A DNA stretch of 64,000 bases from Ilex aquifolium (lineage: Eukaryota > Streptophyta > Magnoliopsida > Aquifoliales > Aquifoliaceae). The DNA is taken from positions 11,448,451 to 11,512,450 of the forward strand of contig OX637395.1 of NCBI GenBank assembly GCA_951799425.1. The letters are read 5' to 3'. Below are positions 33,528 through 46,425 of this stretch, one piece after another. Below the pieces are notes generated by a model. That model was not told the DNA's origin. It saw only the letters and a list, made by a program, of their open reading frames with translations, and did not search any database. Positions within the stretch are counted from its first letter, which is position 1; each line of letters begins with the position of its first letter. A program made the position numbers and the translations under genes.

Positions 33528-33834
33528 ACATTCACATACACTCAATTACCGTAGAGACAACATTTTGAGATATAACAAATGTGAAAATTCGGTTGCATAA
33601 TTTTAAATAAATAAATAATAATTTAAATTAGTATAAAATAAATATATTTGTAATGATATTGATAATTACATTAACACCAACATTTTTCAAAAATATAAAA
33701 ATAGTTATTTTTTTATGAATGATCGTAAACAATCTTTTTTTTTTTTTTTACTTTTTTTTTTCCTTGTAGAAACTATGTATAAAAGTTTTTGTTTCTTTTA
33801 TGTTTAATGAATTTTTTAAGTATAAAATACGATA

Positions 33835-34166
33835 TCTTACTATACTATAGAACAATCAAATCAGGTATAAGAGGCATTGATAAGATTTTTCTCTCTAAAT
33901 GCTAATTTACTAGAATTTTAAAATATTTAATTAATTCACTTCAATCAAAACATCACAGGTGTCCTTCGTAACCACTCCCACCATTTTTTAAACTATTTCA
34001 AAATTGAAACTTTCAATCATTTTTCTTAATTATTTAAAATATAAATGAATATCATTTTAATACTAATAAAAATTATCCAGAGATATTATGGTAATGGAGG
34101 GTTTAATAGTAAGGTGATAATAGAAAGAGATAATAAATTTCATGCATCGCACGGAGTGCCTACTAG
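33835..34166 (+). mobile_element. Short Helitron-like element
   Basis: The candidate 5' end is A followed by TCTTACTATACTATAG (33835). The 3' end shows a hairpin GCAC-gga-GTGC, then CCTACTAG before T (34166). About 332 bp, non-coding. The 3' end is convincing. The 5' end is chosen by motif only. Confidence 0.5.
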
Positions 34167-35689
34167 TAAACAATAAATTTATCATCTTAATTTTATCGAT
34201 AAGGAAAAAAAATTAAGTGTCCATCCTAAGAAGATTTTCTACCTCCGCCATTGCTCCTTTTTGAATTCACAATAGATGATCCATCAAGAAGATAAATAGA
34301 GAGACAATCTATTTGAGGAGATCTCACTCCATTGTATATAAATGAACCATTCATTAATAAATGATGGGTGATCTAGTAAGGAGAAAAATAGAAGAAAGAA
34401 ACAAGAAACATTGGACAGAATTTGAATCTTAGATTTTGGTGGGTTTGTGTGTTGTGGTGATGGCAGGAGGTGGAGTAGCAAGGGGAAGAAGAAAGGGGGG
34501 GGGGGGGGGGGGGGGGGGGTCAAAATATTAATTTGACAATTAATTATAAAAATTATGATTGAGTTTGTGTAATTAGATAATTAATATATGAAGTTAAATT
34601 AATATGATGATTAATTGCTCAAATTTTTAATAATTAAATTATTTACTGAATATGGATTTAATTATCTTATTAAAATTATTTTTGGGTAATATTGTCTTGA
34701 AAACATAAGACTTGCAAATAGAGAGGGCATTTTGGGAGAAGTTTGATTTTTTTTTTGGCTATCTTATCATTTGTCATTAGTTCCATTAACATTTTTCAAA
34801 CGCAGAAGATCTGACCATTACAAGTTTCAAAGGTTGAGGAGTCTCATGTAATTTGTGAAATATGAGAAAATGTCTATGCAATTTATGTCAAATGTCAAGA
34901 ACTCCATGTGAAATTTATCCTAAAAATATTATTAAACTAAATACTATAGATTTTTCCTTTTGAATTATGAAATCTTACCCTAAATAACCCTGGAGCAATT
35001 TGGGAGTATAAGAATATGCGCAAGGAAAATTCGGCATAAAAAGTCACCACCTCGTATGGATGGAGATGAAGGTGAGAAAACTTTAAATAACCTCAGATGA
35101 AGGTGAGAAAACTTTGAATAACCTATAAGCGAAGAGAAAATTTAAGTGAACTGATGGCCGGGAGACGACCAAAGAGATACTAATACTTAAGTCAGATCTC
35201 CAGTCGAAGAAAAGTATGGAGTGAATAGGCTAATATTGAATGTCCTTACCTAGTATCCAGAAGCCTTTATTTATATTAATAGGAAACTGTCTCAAAGAAA
35301 CCCGAACTCTAAATTATAATATGATCAACTTCATCACCAACCCATAATTCTTGTTCCTTGGTGTCTTATCACCAACTCTTAAATATTCAAAATAATATTG
35401 TACTAGAACTCTTGTTCTTAAGTTGAACTGTATTTGAGTAGGACTCCTCTAAGGTAGATATGCAAGCAGAGGGTGGCAGCTAAGTACCTCCTGGGTTTGG
35501 GTTATCTGCCTGCCAGGCCGCTGACACTTGGGCATTGGGTAAGCTATTAGTCGGCTAAATTGCAACGTAGATTCCTTTGGCAGCATAAAAAACTTAGGGC
35601 CCGCTCATTGCTCAACTAGCAATTACGTTAGGCAGTTGCGTAGGGTTGCTATCAAAAAGCGACCCATGTTTCTTAATCATTAAGAATAT
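34167..35689. other. Intergenic stretch, no gene seen; poly-G tract
   Basis: Contains a G homopolymer of about 25 bases at 34495-34519, a 30-bp direct repeat around 'gatgaaggtgagaaaactt' (near 35067 and 35097), and a GC-richer block near 35450-35640 of unknown origin. No coding potential recognised. Confidence 0.5.
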
Positions 35690-35930
35690 ACAATAGTCGG
35701 TAACGGTAATCTTACATTGTTATTGCTATGCGTTATTATCACAATTCGTTAAAAATTTAATAATAAATGAATAAGTGAATCATTTTTTTTATACGATATA
35801 GTTAATAATATTACACGAATAGATAGTTATTAAATATTGTAAGGTTCATTTGTTTATTTGTTATTTTTTTAATAGAGAGTAACACCAAGTGTCGATAATG
35901 ACATAATGTTACCGTTAAATTCAATATTTT
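35690..35930. mobile_element. Fold-back MITE 2, same family as MITE 1
   Basis: Inverted repeat arms around 'cggtaacggtaat' on the left and 'gttaccgttaaatt' on the right. The interior blocks 'aataaatgaataa' and 'ttcatttgtttattt' are shared with the MITE at 32048-32274. Ends are diffuse and no clear target duplication was seen. Non-coding. Confidence 0.5.
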
Positions 35931-36835
35931 CTCTAATTGTCTACTTTTTTATGGTTTTTACATCTAATTTTTTTCATTTTCGTATTATATATATATATAT
36001 ATACTATGGGTAATCTATGCCTAAAAATACGATGCAACGTAAGTGAGAAGTGATAGATTTAGAGGATGTAATTCAATGTGAATGGTTTTGAGAGGGATGT
36101 TGGTTGTCGTTAGATAAGTCTATTTGAAACTGTCGGATGAGTTTATTAAAACATGTTTTGTTTTATATTATAGACTAGGGGTAACTGTGCCTGAAGGCAC
36201 GATGCAATGTGAATGATTTTAATTGGGATGTTAGTGACCATTAGATGAGTTTATTTGCTTGATGGTAAGTGTTTTCTACATATGCTAGTTACATAATTAT
36301 TGTTATATATCCTAATTAATTTAGCATTTTCTTATTGATCACTTGAGATCCACTTATTTAAAATATATAGAGTGGAGGCTATTCACATAAGGTGTGCTTA
36401 GAACTGATGACAAGAGTAAAAAAATATTATCTTAATCTTGATTTTTTTTTTTCTAAATCATGCTCAATTTTTTGATAGAAATAACCCTGTTTCTAAATAT
36501 ACTTTATAATACTAAAAATCGAAAATTGGTCATATAATATTTTAAATTTATTTGTATTTCTATTTAATTATCTAATTTAAAATTAAATTAACAAAAATAA
36601 AATAAGAAAGTGGTAGGGGAGAGAGAAAAGAGGTATCGGTGTGGATTGGTGGGGTTATTTGGTATTGAGGGTCATGCAATAAAAATAATGTTTTTTAGCT
36701 GAAAAAAAATTTGGAATAAATTTGGAATAATTGGATCAAAATAGATGAAAATTATATTAATCTTGATCGTTATTATGCTTTTATAAGTTGAGAATTCAAC
36801 TTTCTAACTATAATATTATATAGATTACCAATAAG
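35931..36835. other. AT-rich intergenic stretch with Helitron 5'-like motifs
   Basis: An (AT)n run near 35985-36002 leads into 'tatactatgggtaatctatg', and a similar sequence recurs near 36170 ('gactaggggtaactgtgcc'). Both resemble Helitron 5' ends, with 'gatgcaa' blocks repeated after each. No matching 3' end was identified. No gene. Confidence 0.35.
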
Positions 36836-36950
36836 TCTTTGGTCCAATAGTACTTCTTATCTTGTGAAAATTTTGTCTTCTTGAGATCAAGAGTTCAAGC
36901 CCTCTTCTCTTCTCTCCCTCCCAAAAAAAAATATTAAAAAAAAAAAAGAT
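36836..36950 (+). mobile_element. Possible tRNA-derived SINE
   Basis: Contains an A-box-like TGGTCCAATAG and, about 50 bp later, a B-box-like AGTTCAAGCCC, then a pyrimidine-rich stretch and an A-rich tail (36926-36948). This is the layout of a plant SINE transcribed by RNA polymerase III. Motif match only; no target duplication verified. Confidence 0.4.
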
Positions 36951-37610
36951 AGATTAGTTAACTGGATTTATTTTTATAACTAAAAGTTTGAAGAGAAGTT
37001 TTGTAAACTAAACTAACACTTCAAGCTGAAAATTAAGCTATTTATCAAAAAAAAATCTAAACATTAAACTAAATAAAAGTATCCTTTCAAAAAAAAAAAA
37101 AAACAACTAAATAAAAGTACTTTTTTTTTTTTCCTTTCCTAACAGTTGCTTCGATAGAAAAAAAAAAAGTTTTACAAAATTAGGAGTATGAAAATCTTGG
37201 ATAGTTTAATCAAACATTTTATATCTCAAAACCCAAAAAAAAAAAATTGATTTCTAAATAAACTTGTAGTTATGTTACTTGTGTAGGTATATTAAGTTGT
37301 AAAAATGCCATATTCAAAATTTTTGCCTAGAACATCAACTTAATCGTGGGAGACATAATAGAAAGGTACAATATTTTGAGATGTATTAGCCACAATAAAG
37401 GGTTCCCAAATTATTATATTATTCCACTTTAAGATTAACGTGTTATTAATCTCTATCCACTAATCTATTGAAATTTTAAATTCCTTTCCTTTTTTTTTTC
37501 TTTGTCAACCATAAGCATATGCATGTGACATTGTAAAAAAATAGAAGGTTTGGAATCTCTATATTAAATTTATTTGGTCTCGATTAGATAATAGTGGAAT
37601 CTATAGTTAT
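36951..37610. other. AT-rich intergenic stretch, no gene seen
   Basis: Several A and T homopolymer runs and no recognisable coding, RNA or terminal-repeat signal. Confidence 0.5.
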
Positions 37611-38108
37611 TGATGGGTCCGGTCCAAATCAGATCCAAAATTATAGGCTCAACTCAGAGGTTTAGTTCAAAAATATAAACCAAACCTAAAATCGCAGACC
37701 AGACTTACTTCAAACATACAAGCCAAATCCACTATAGGATGTGAGAAGTTAGGTCAGGTCAGACACATCATGGTGAGAGATTCAGTCCATAACTGACACA
37801 AGAGGAGATCTCTTTGGGACACGCATCTCACCACCTCTATGGAACTACCTCGTCTATTATGAGAATGATTCAATTTCTACGGAATTACCTCATCTGTTAT
37901 AAGAAAGACGCCTATAAATTGTAAATTTCATCTACACAAGAGGGACATCTTTCACATATTACTCATATCTGAGCACTATACACTATTTGAGAAATAAAAC
38001 ATTTAGGTCAGACCACTTAAATTATGTTTTGTTTGTGTTAACTCTCCTCATTTATTATTTCATTTAATATTTGATAGGCGGTGCATAAACACGTTTTGTG
38101 CATCATCA
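37611..38108 (+). repeat. Possible solo LTR
   Basis: Begins TGATGGGTCC and ends TGTGCATCATCA, giving short inverted ends TGATG/CATCA. An internal TATA-like CTATAAAT near 37912 and an AATAAA near 37994 are ordered as in an LTR promoter and polyadenylation region. The immediate 5-bp flanks do not match, so this is tentative. Confidence 0.35.
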
Positions 38109-38639
38109 ACTACCAACTATTGTGACCCATTGTATTTAAAATTAAGGGGTTGAAATATACCAAAATTAATAAATTTTTAAAAATTATATGATAATCTAAA
38201 CTCAATTTAAAATAACACAAAAAGAGTTGCTCATATTCCAAATTAGGAACTCATTGCAAGCGTGCGAGCCTCTTGTAACACAATATAGGAATTTGGATAT
38301 AGACGTATCAATATTTGATTTAATTATTATTTAATTCAAATTATAAACATGTATATAAACAAATATCGAAATTCAATGATTATTTCATAAAATTAAATTG
38401 AAATTTACATATAATTTATTAAAATTTAACAGAAAAGAATCATTCAATTCGACTCAAATTTTTGAATTACATTTTGACTTTTTAACAAACTTGGATATGA
38501 ACTGTAACAGCGAAATGGGTATCGATAAGTCAATCAAAATCCGATTGATTGATATGCTTGCCTATAATAGAAAAAATATGTCGACCAAAATAACATTTTC
38601 TTTTTTTAATCGTGCATTGTAAAACATTTATGTATCATT

Positions 38640-39591
38640 TACATTGAACATTTAATATAATAATTAAAGCAAGAGGCGTCTTCTGGGTGTTGAAAATTCC
38701 AAGTGCAATCACAGAGAGAGAGAAAATATATATATAAAAAAAAAAATGCCGTGTCTGCGGTCAAATTAAGACACCGAAGGATTGTTTATATTTAATTCAC
38801 GTAATTACATGTTCGAATCAATTTGATCCACATTTCCTTCTAGAAAGAACAACCAATAGGAATAGGAGTTGTACTCCTACAAATTCAAACAATTCTTACA
38901 CTTTAACAAGAAAAATTCATTACCAGCATTTATGTGTGTTTTTGTTTCAATCTGTTTGGTGATCCACAGTTTCTTTCTTCTAGAAAGAACAGCCAATCAA
39001 CTTGGAGACTCTTCTCTCCCTCTCTGTCTCTCTCTCCTCCTCAAAGAAGACTTTTTTTTTTGGTTTAGATTTGTGTTTTCGGTTTTTACCTGTTGTCGCC
39101 ATCCATTACGACTACTTCCCAATTTCTTGCAATTTTCGCCAGCCCTTACCTGTTCACTTTCTCTCTCTACAATGACTTTGACCTTTGAATTTTCCGTGTT
39201 TCTATCTCTTCCCTCAGATATATACAGATTTTCCAATCATCTCAGCACTGGAGAAACGCAACCCAGAAGGAGAATCAGCTCAATCTCTCTCTCTCTTTAG
39301 AATCTCTTCTTGTTGTACACGCCAGTAAGTTCTGACATAGCTTTAGCTCTTCACATTCATACTTGTTGGTAGCTGGGTTTTTCCTACAAAAACTGTAATA
39401 GAAGAAGAAAAAAATCAAAGATTACACAGATTTTCCTTGTTTGTAAGGGTTCTGGGCTTGTTTGTTTCTTAGTTTTTGTTGCTTCTGTTGTGAGTTTTGG
39501 TGAATTTGGGTAAGATCAGTATCTGGGGGTATCACATGAATTTGGTGAATATTGATTCTATGCTGCTCAAGAGGTCTCTGATCTTCAGATC
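38640..39591 (+). promoter_or_regulatory. Promoter and 5' leader region of the ALA1-like gene
   Basis: Follows AT-rich intergenic DNA and includes a strong CT-rich leader (about 39010-39050 and 39285-39300), common in plant 5' UTRs. A 5' splice-like CCAGTAAGT near 39323 and an AG just before the start codon (TTCAG near 39587) allow a leader intron. That is inference. The ORF 38869-39300 in this region shows no recognisable domain. Confidence 0.45.
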
Positions 39592-42500
39592 ATGGCCTCA
39601 CAGCGGCCTCTTCTGATCCCTTCACCACGAATTCAAGGCACAGAAGATCTTCCTTATACACCTGTTTTCACTGATCTGTTAAAACCCATTTCTATCAACC
39701 CGAAACCCTCTTCCGGGATGGATTCAAGTATTCAAATTGAGAATTCTTCCGTCCCCGATTCAATCCGGAACTCATCGTCCCGGCGAAGTGTTTCCTCCAT
39801 TCAGTCAAAGGCCTCTGGTGGGAGTTCTGTTAGGGAAGTGAGTTTTGCTGAGTTGGGATCAAAGCCGGTGAGGTATGGATCGAGAGGTGCGGATTCTGAA
39901 GGGTTTAGCATGTCCCAGAAAGAGATTACTGATGTGGATGCTAGGTTGGTTTATATAAATGATCCCGAGAAGACAAATGAGAGGTTTGAATTTGCCAATA
40001 ATTCCATCAAGACTGCGAAATATACTATCCTTACTTTCTTGCCTCGGAATCTTTTTGAACAGTTTCATAGAGTTGCATACATATATTTCCTTGTAATTGC
40101 GGTCCTCAACCAGCTTCCACAGCTTGCTGTTTTTGGCCGGGGAGCTTCGATCTTGCCATTAGCATTTGTATTGTTAGTTACAGCAGTTAAAGATGTCTAT
40201 GAGGACTGGAGGCGGCATGGGTCGGACAGGATTGAGAACAATCGACTGGCATCAGTTATCGTAAATGGTCAGTTTCAACAGAAAAAATGGAAACATATTC
40301 TAGTGGGTGAGATCATTAAAGTTTCTGCCAATGATACTCTTCCTTGTGATATGGTGCTGCTTTCAACGAGTGACCCCACTGGAGTTGCTTATGTGCAGAC
40401 CATTAATTTGGATGGGGAATCCAATTTGAAGACACGGTATGCAAAGCAGGAGACCATTTTGAAATTTCCAGAGGAGGGGAAAATTAGTGGGTTGATCAAA
40501 TGTGAGAAACCCAATAGGAACATCTACGGGTTCCATGCAAACATGGAGATTGATGGGAAGAGGGTGTCGCTTGGACCTTCAAATATAATTCTCCGTGGTT
40601 GTGAGCTCAAGAATACTGCTTGGGCACTCGGGGTTGCGGTATATGCTGGCAGGGAGACCAAAGCCATGCTCAACAACTCTGGAGCACCATCCAAGAGGAG
40701 CCGTCTTGAGACCTACATGAACCGGGAGATCATTCTCCTCTCTTTATTTCTTGTTGGATTGTGTACAGTAGTCTCTGTTTGTGCTGGTGTTTGGTTGAGG
40801 CAGCACCGGGATGAGTTAGATATCATCCCTTTTTACAGGAGAAAGGACTTCTCCGAAGAGGAAGTGGGGAACTATAATTATTACGGATGGGGGATGGAGA
40901 TATTCTTCACGTTCCTTATGTCTGTTATTGTGTTCCAGATTATGATTCCTATTTCATTGTATATATCGATGGAGCTTGTTCGTGTTGGTCAGGCTTACTT
41001 TATGATTAGAGATGCCCGAATGTATGATGAAGCCTCCAATTCAAGATTCCAGTGCAGGGCATTAAATATAAATGAAGATTTGGGGCAAATAAAGTATGTG
41101 TTCTCTGACAAAACCGGCACTTTGACTGAGAACAAGATGGAATTTCAATGTGCAAGCATTTGGGGTATTGATTACAGCAGCAGGGATACCCGTATTCAAG
41201 ACGAACAAGTTGAATACTCCATTCAAGGTGCTACATTGCTTCTTTTTCCCACTCTGTTTTTTGTCGTCCAAGTCCTTTTAGGAAACCAAGTCTTCTGTAC
41301 TTAAAATATATGTTTCGTTTTCCATAAGCTTAGCATTTCATTTTATGTGTTTTATTTGCAGACGGGAAGGTTTTGAGACCAAAGATGAAGGTAAAGGTTG
41401 ACCCAGAGCTTCTACGACTATCAAAAAGTGGAAATGATACAATTGAACGCAAACATGTCCACGACTTTTTCCTTGCATTGGCTGCTTGCAACACAATTGT
41501 GCCTCTTATTACAGAGACATCTGATCCTCATGTGAGATTGTTAGATTATCAAGGGGAGTCTCCAGATGAACAGGCATTAGTGTATGCTGCTGCTGCTTAT
41601 GGTTTTATGCTAATAGAGCGAACCTCTGGCCACATAGTTATTGATGTTGAAGGAGAAAGACAGAGGTAATTTGACGCTCTTTCTACGCCTTGTTTGAAAC
41701 ATTTTTGTTTCTTTGTGATTCTTAGGCTTCTGCTAGTACTATTATTTGGTCATAATTGCTAGGCACTATTGTTGCTGTTCCTTTGTTTTCTTTGTTACAG
41801 GTTGTCGGTGATTGTTATGTGTGGTTGAAGGTCTATGTAAGGGGGTTTAGATTGACTGAGAAAATTCTACTTAGGAATTGTTCCATGATCCTTAGAAGTT
41901 TGTTATGCTCTGTTCATTTTTGAAGTAGAAAATACTAGTTTTTTAGAAGAATAATTCTTTAAATTCCCCAAAATGAATGACGATGACTTCTTCTTACTAT
42001 TATGACTACATGCTCCTATTTCTTTCGTTCGATGCAACACGTAGCATCTAAACATGAAGGTTGAGACTGGAAGGGGGCCGGAGAGGAAAGAGGTTTCGGA
42101 AACTTTTCTAGTATCTTTATTTTCTGCAGTTTCTTTTACATTTTGCATATGAGGAATGAAGTTTTGCATTGATGATGTCCTTTTTTGGTGGCGACATTAT
42201 AGAAGCAGTTATTGTCGCACCAATTTCTTGTTTTTCTCTCCCTTTTTTGAGAAAGAATTTTCTTTCTATGGAGGTGAGCATTGTAATTTATTTATTTTAT
42301 TAAATCTCCATCATGGGCAGTGCAGGTTCAATGTTTTGGGTATGCATGAATTTGATAGTGACCGGAAGAGAATGTCAGTTATATTGGGGTGCCCTGACAA
42401 GACAGTAAAAATCTTTGTAAAAGGTGCTGACTCATCCATGTTCAGTGTAATAGATAGATCGCTGAACTTGAACATAGTACAGGAAACTGAAGCCCATCTT

Positions 42501-45500
42501 CACTCTTATTCCTCTATTGGCTTGAGAACCCTAGTTGTTGGAATGCGGGAATTGGGCGTTCCTGAATTTGAGCAATGGCAGTCTAATTATGAGACAGCAA
42601 GCAACGCTTTGATTGGAAGGGTAGCTTTACTTCGTAAGGTTGCTAACAGCATAGAGAGCAACCTCAGCATATTGGGTGCCTCTGGGATTGAAGATAAACT
42701 GCAGCATGGTGTACCAGAAGCAATTGAGTCTTTAAGAACGGCGGGAATTAAAGTGTGGGTTTTGACGGGTGACAAGCAAGAAACTGCCATTTCAATTGGC
42801 TACTCATCTAAGCTTTTAACAAGCAAGATGACTCAGATTGTCATAAACAACAACTCTAAGGTGTCATGTAGAAAGAGTCTAGAAGATGCCTTGATTATGT
42901 CTAAGAAGCTCACTGGCTCTGGTGCAACAAACATTACCGAAGGAAGTGCTGGTATTAGTCTGCTTGCCTTGATCATTGATGGAACGAGCCTTGTTTATAT
43001 CCTGGACAGTGAGCTTGAAGAACAGGTAGTAAACCCAACACCTCTCTCTCTTTGTGTGTGTATTTCTCTCAATGTTGTGTTGTAGTCTACGATACATAAT
43101 CGTTGTTATTTTTGCAGCTATTCGAATTGGCCAATAAATGTACAGTGGTACTGTGCTGTCGAGTGGCTCCATTGCAAAAAGCTGGAATTGTTGCTCTCAT
43201 AAAGAACAGGACGGACGATATGACCCTTGCCATCGGGGATGGTAAGCACTAAACACCACCCTTGATTTGTTCTAGACTAATACTCACTATAAGATCAATA
43301 ACACTAATGCGGAAAGAAAGAAGAAAAAAAGAAGAAGAAAGGAAGCAGAATCTGTCCTATCTCTTGGTGGTTCTTGTCTAATGAAAGAATTTTCCACTGG
43401 ATGATTGCAGGTGCTAATGATGTTTCAATGATCCAAATGGCTGATGTGGGGATTGGCATCAGTGGCCAAGAGGGTCGGCAAGCTGTCATGGCATCAGATT
43501 TTTCGATGGGTCAGTTCAGATTCTTGGTTCCTCTTTTATTCGTCCATGGACATTGGAATTACCAGCGGATGGGTTACATGATTCTATACAATTTTTATAG
43601 GAATGCAGTATTCGTTCTTGTCTTATTCTGGTGAGTGTACTTTTTAGATCCATTTCATAACTTTCCATTTACCTTAAGTTTTTAAGGTTTGTTGGGCATG
43701 ACGTTTTGGACCTGGATTCATGGCTTTGCCCACTCCAAATAAGTCTTCACATTCTAGCTAATGTACAACATAGACACTGAAAAATATTAAAAAATAAAAA
43801 AATTGTCAAATTTATTCATGTTCCAACATGTACTTGTTAGGCCCCGCCTTTTTCAAAATATAACCTTTCGATATGTTTGTCCTTTTACTTGTTATTTTTT
43901 AATATTCTCCCATCACAAATTCTGAGAAACATCATTTAATACATTGTTGCAAACATCGTTGACATGAAACTTGTTGCCTGGAAGCTGACAACAGCAAGGT
44001 TGTTGGCTAACTTGCCTATGTATGTCAGCTGACATGTTCATATGTTCTTGCCAGGTATGCACTTTTTACAGCATTCACCTTGACAACTGCTATCACGGAA
44101 TGGAGCAGTATGTTGTATTCAATAATCTACACTTCGTTGCCCACGATAGTTGTTGGTATTCTCGACAAAGATCTAAGTAGAATGACTCTAATGAAATACC
44201 CTCAGCTTTATGGGGCTGGACAAAGACAGGAATGCTACAATGGAAAATTGTTTTGGGTAGCAATGATGGACACTTTGTGGCAAAGTGTAGCCGCCTTTTT
44301 TGTCCCCCTCCTTGCATATTGGGGAAGCAACATTGATGTTTCAAGCATGGGAGATCTTTGGACAATTGCAGTGGTAGTGGTGGTTAATATACACTTAGCT
44401 ATGGATGTGATTCGGTGGACTTGGATTACTCATGCAGCCATTTGGGGATCTATAATAGCAACTTGCATTTGTGTAATTGCTATTGATTCTGTGCCTGTAC
44501 TACCTGGCTACTGGTAAGCTCTCTTAGCTACTTAATGCTTAAACATCAGAATTGCTATTTAAGATGTGCATGTTTTTGTGTATACCTGCCCTTGTTCAAA
44601 ATTATGACATATTAAAGCATCCAACTCAGGACCAATTAGCAATGAATAGAGAGTCCACAAGGCTGATATACTAGTCTGGGAGATATTATTTTATCAATGT
44701 GGGACACACACTAATTCTTATTGGCACACTTGACCCACAATCGCACATGAAGGGATAGAAAAAGATCCAAAAGGTGGGTCAAAGATATAATATGGTGCAC
44801 TTATGGCACAAATAAGGGGGAATTGATTATTAAACCAATGAAGTTAACATAGCTCTTGCCCAAAAGCTCCTAAAGTTCAGCCCTAATACTATGTCAAAGC
44901 ACTATTCGTTATTTGTATACTTTAATATGCCTTCCTCTCGCGTGGGCCGGATTTTACACCAAGCACATGCAAATTTTGTAATTATCATGATGGCGGTGAG
45001 ATTGACATACCAAACCCCATGCTCTAATATCACGCTACAGCATCTAGTATAACACCAATTGGTATAGTGGGGATAACCACAATGGTTGTGTACTAGTTTG
45101 GGAAGTGTTATTATATTGATGCGGGGCAAGTTGTAATAGTATAGTTATCGTGGGAAGTGAATGTTGCCACGATTATCTAGGTCTTTGCAATTAGTACTCT
45201 TCACCGAGACTCTTCTTTTTGATAAAGTTTTGATCAGTTTGAATTGTCAAAAAATAAAGGAGTATGTGCTAAAACGAGGTTATAAGAAAATAAAACGGAA
45301 AGAAAGGGAAAAGAAGAAAACATACAAACACACACAACACAAGAAACTTACAAATTTACCCAATGCAGTATGACATCCCCCAGACAAAAATATATGGAAG
45401 GAGATTACATATTACAGAGAAAATTATCAAACCACATCCCAGAGTTTAGTTCATTGACACTCAGTAAAATTATTGCCAAAATAAGTCCTCTTGGATATTA

Positions 45501-46425
45501 CTTCAACATATTAAGTCCTCTTGAATGTTACTTCAAAATATTCTATCTAGAGTTACCTGCACAAGAGCCATGATATTGCTCCATTCCAACATTTACACTG
45601 CCACTTTGATTTAAGTTTCAGCCTGTGGCCTATGTCTTTTGATTTATCAAATCAATTTCTCTTTTGACAATTGACAAATTGCTAAATTTCTACAATTCCA
45701 AGTTGTTGATAACAAATTCAACATAAGGTCGTATTTTGTCAAATTTCTGCAAAGCGCCTACGATCTTTTACTTGATAAAAGAGAAACTTTTTACTTAGCG
45801 AAGTGCTGATTCTATTGTGAAAGGATGCCAGCACTTAGTACTATTATGCGGTTTAACGTGATTAGTGGCTGTTTATGGGTGGTTATCTAACTGCAAAATT
45901 AAAATAGAATTACTACATGATATTTGTGTGCTTGCATCCTATATTCTCAAACCATTCTTTTGCATCGTAATCTCAGTAAATTTGATTCTTCCTGCTTTTT
46001 ATCGCCCTTGGAGCAATTTGCATGTTTACATTTCAGGAATTCAATTTATTTAAGCTATCAATGCCATCTCTGCTTTTATTTGAGTTGTATTCTACTCTTA
46101 AGTTGGAAATTTCCAGGGAAGTCTTAATACTCAAGAAGGAATCTTACCTTGCTATCTAATACTACATGCAAAAACAACTGACCCCAAATTCCTTATATTT
46201 TGCAGGGCCATCTTTCATCTTGCGAAGACCGGATTGTTTTGGTTGTGCTTGCTTGGCATTATAGTTGGAGGAATGATTCCTCACTTTGTTGTAAAAATTT
46301 TTGTTCAATACTATAGACCTTCTGATATTCAGATTGCACGAGAAGCTGAGAAGTTAGGAAATTTAGGGGAGCTTGGTGGTGGAGAAATTGAAATGAATCC
46401 AATCTTTGATTCTCCCCGGAGATGA
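39592..46425 (+). CDS. ALA1: P4-type ATPase, phospholipid flippase, ALA1-like
   Basis: P4-ATPases move phospholipids from the outer to the cytosolic membrane leaflet using ATP, normally with a CDC50/ALIS partner. Seven exons: 39592-41227, 41362-41665, 42326-43025, 43118-43241, 43411-43630, 44055-44513, 46206-46425. All introns are GT-AG and every phase fits, giving 1220 residues; I remember Arabidopsis ALA1 as slightly shorter. Motifs: actuator DGES at residues 274-277, membrane helix 4 PISL at 453-456, phosphorylation site DKTGTLT with Asp506, nucleotide-binding VKGADSSMF, hinge [10 protein letters not shown] across exons 4-5, and membrane helices at N- and C-terminal parts (for example [19 protein letters not shown]). 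The N-terminus is Ser-rich and cytosolic. The ATG opens the frame and gives the conserved MASQRPLL-like start. No stop or frameshift seen; it appears functional. Gene symbol by family resemblance. Confidence 0.93.
44514..46205 (+). other. Large sixth intron of the ALA1-like gene
   Basis: A 1692-bp intron starting GTAAGC and ending TTGCAG, much longer than the other five (92-660 bp). It contains a diverged direct repeat of about 50 bp ('atactagtctgggagatatta' type near 44668 and 45091), about 420 bp apart, and AT-rich filler. The ORFs inside are not coding. Confidence 0.75.

Noticed and set aside
38397-38622. 74-residue ORF upstream of the ALA1-like gene
   Set aside because: Low-complexity AT-rich translation with no recognised family and no leader or promoter context.
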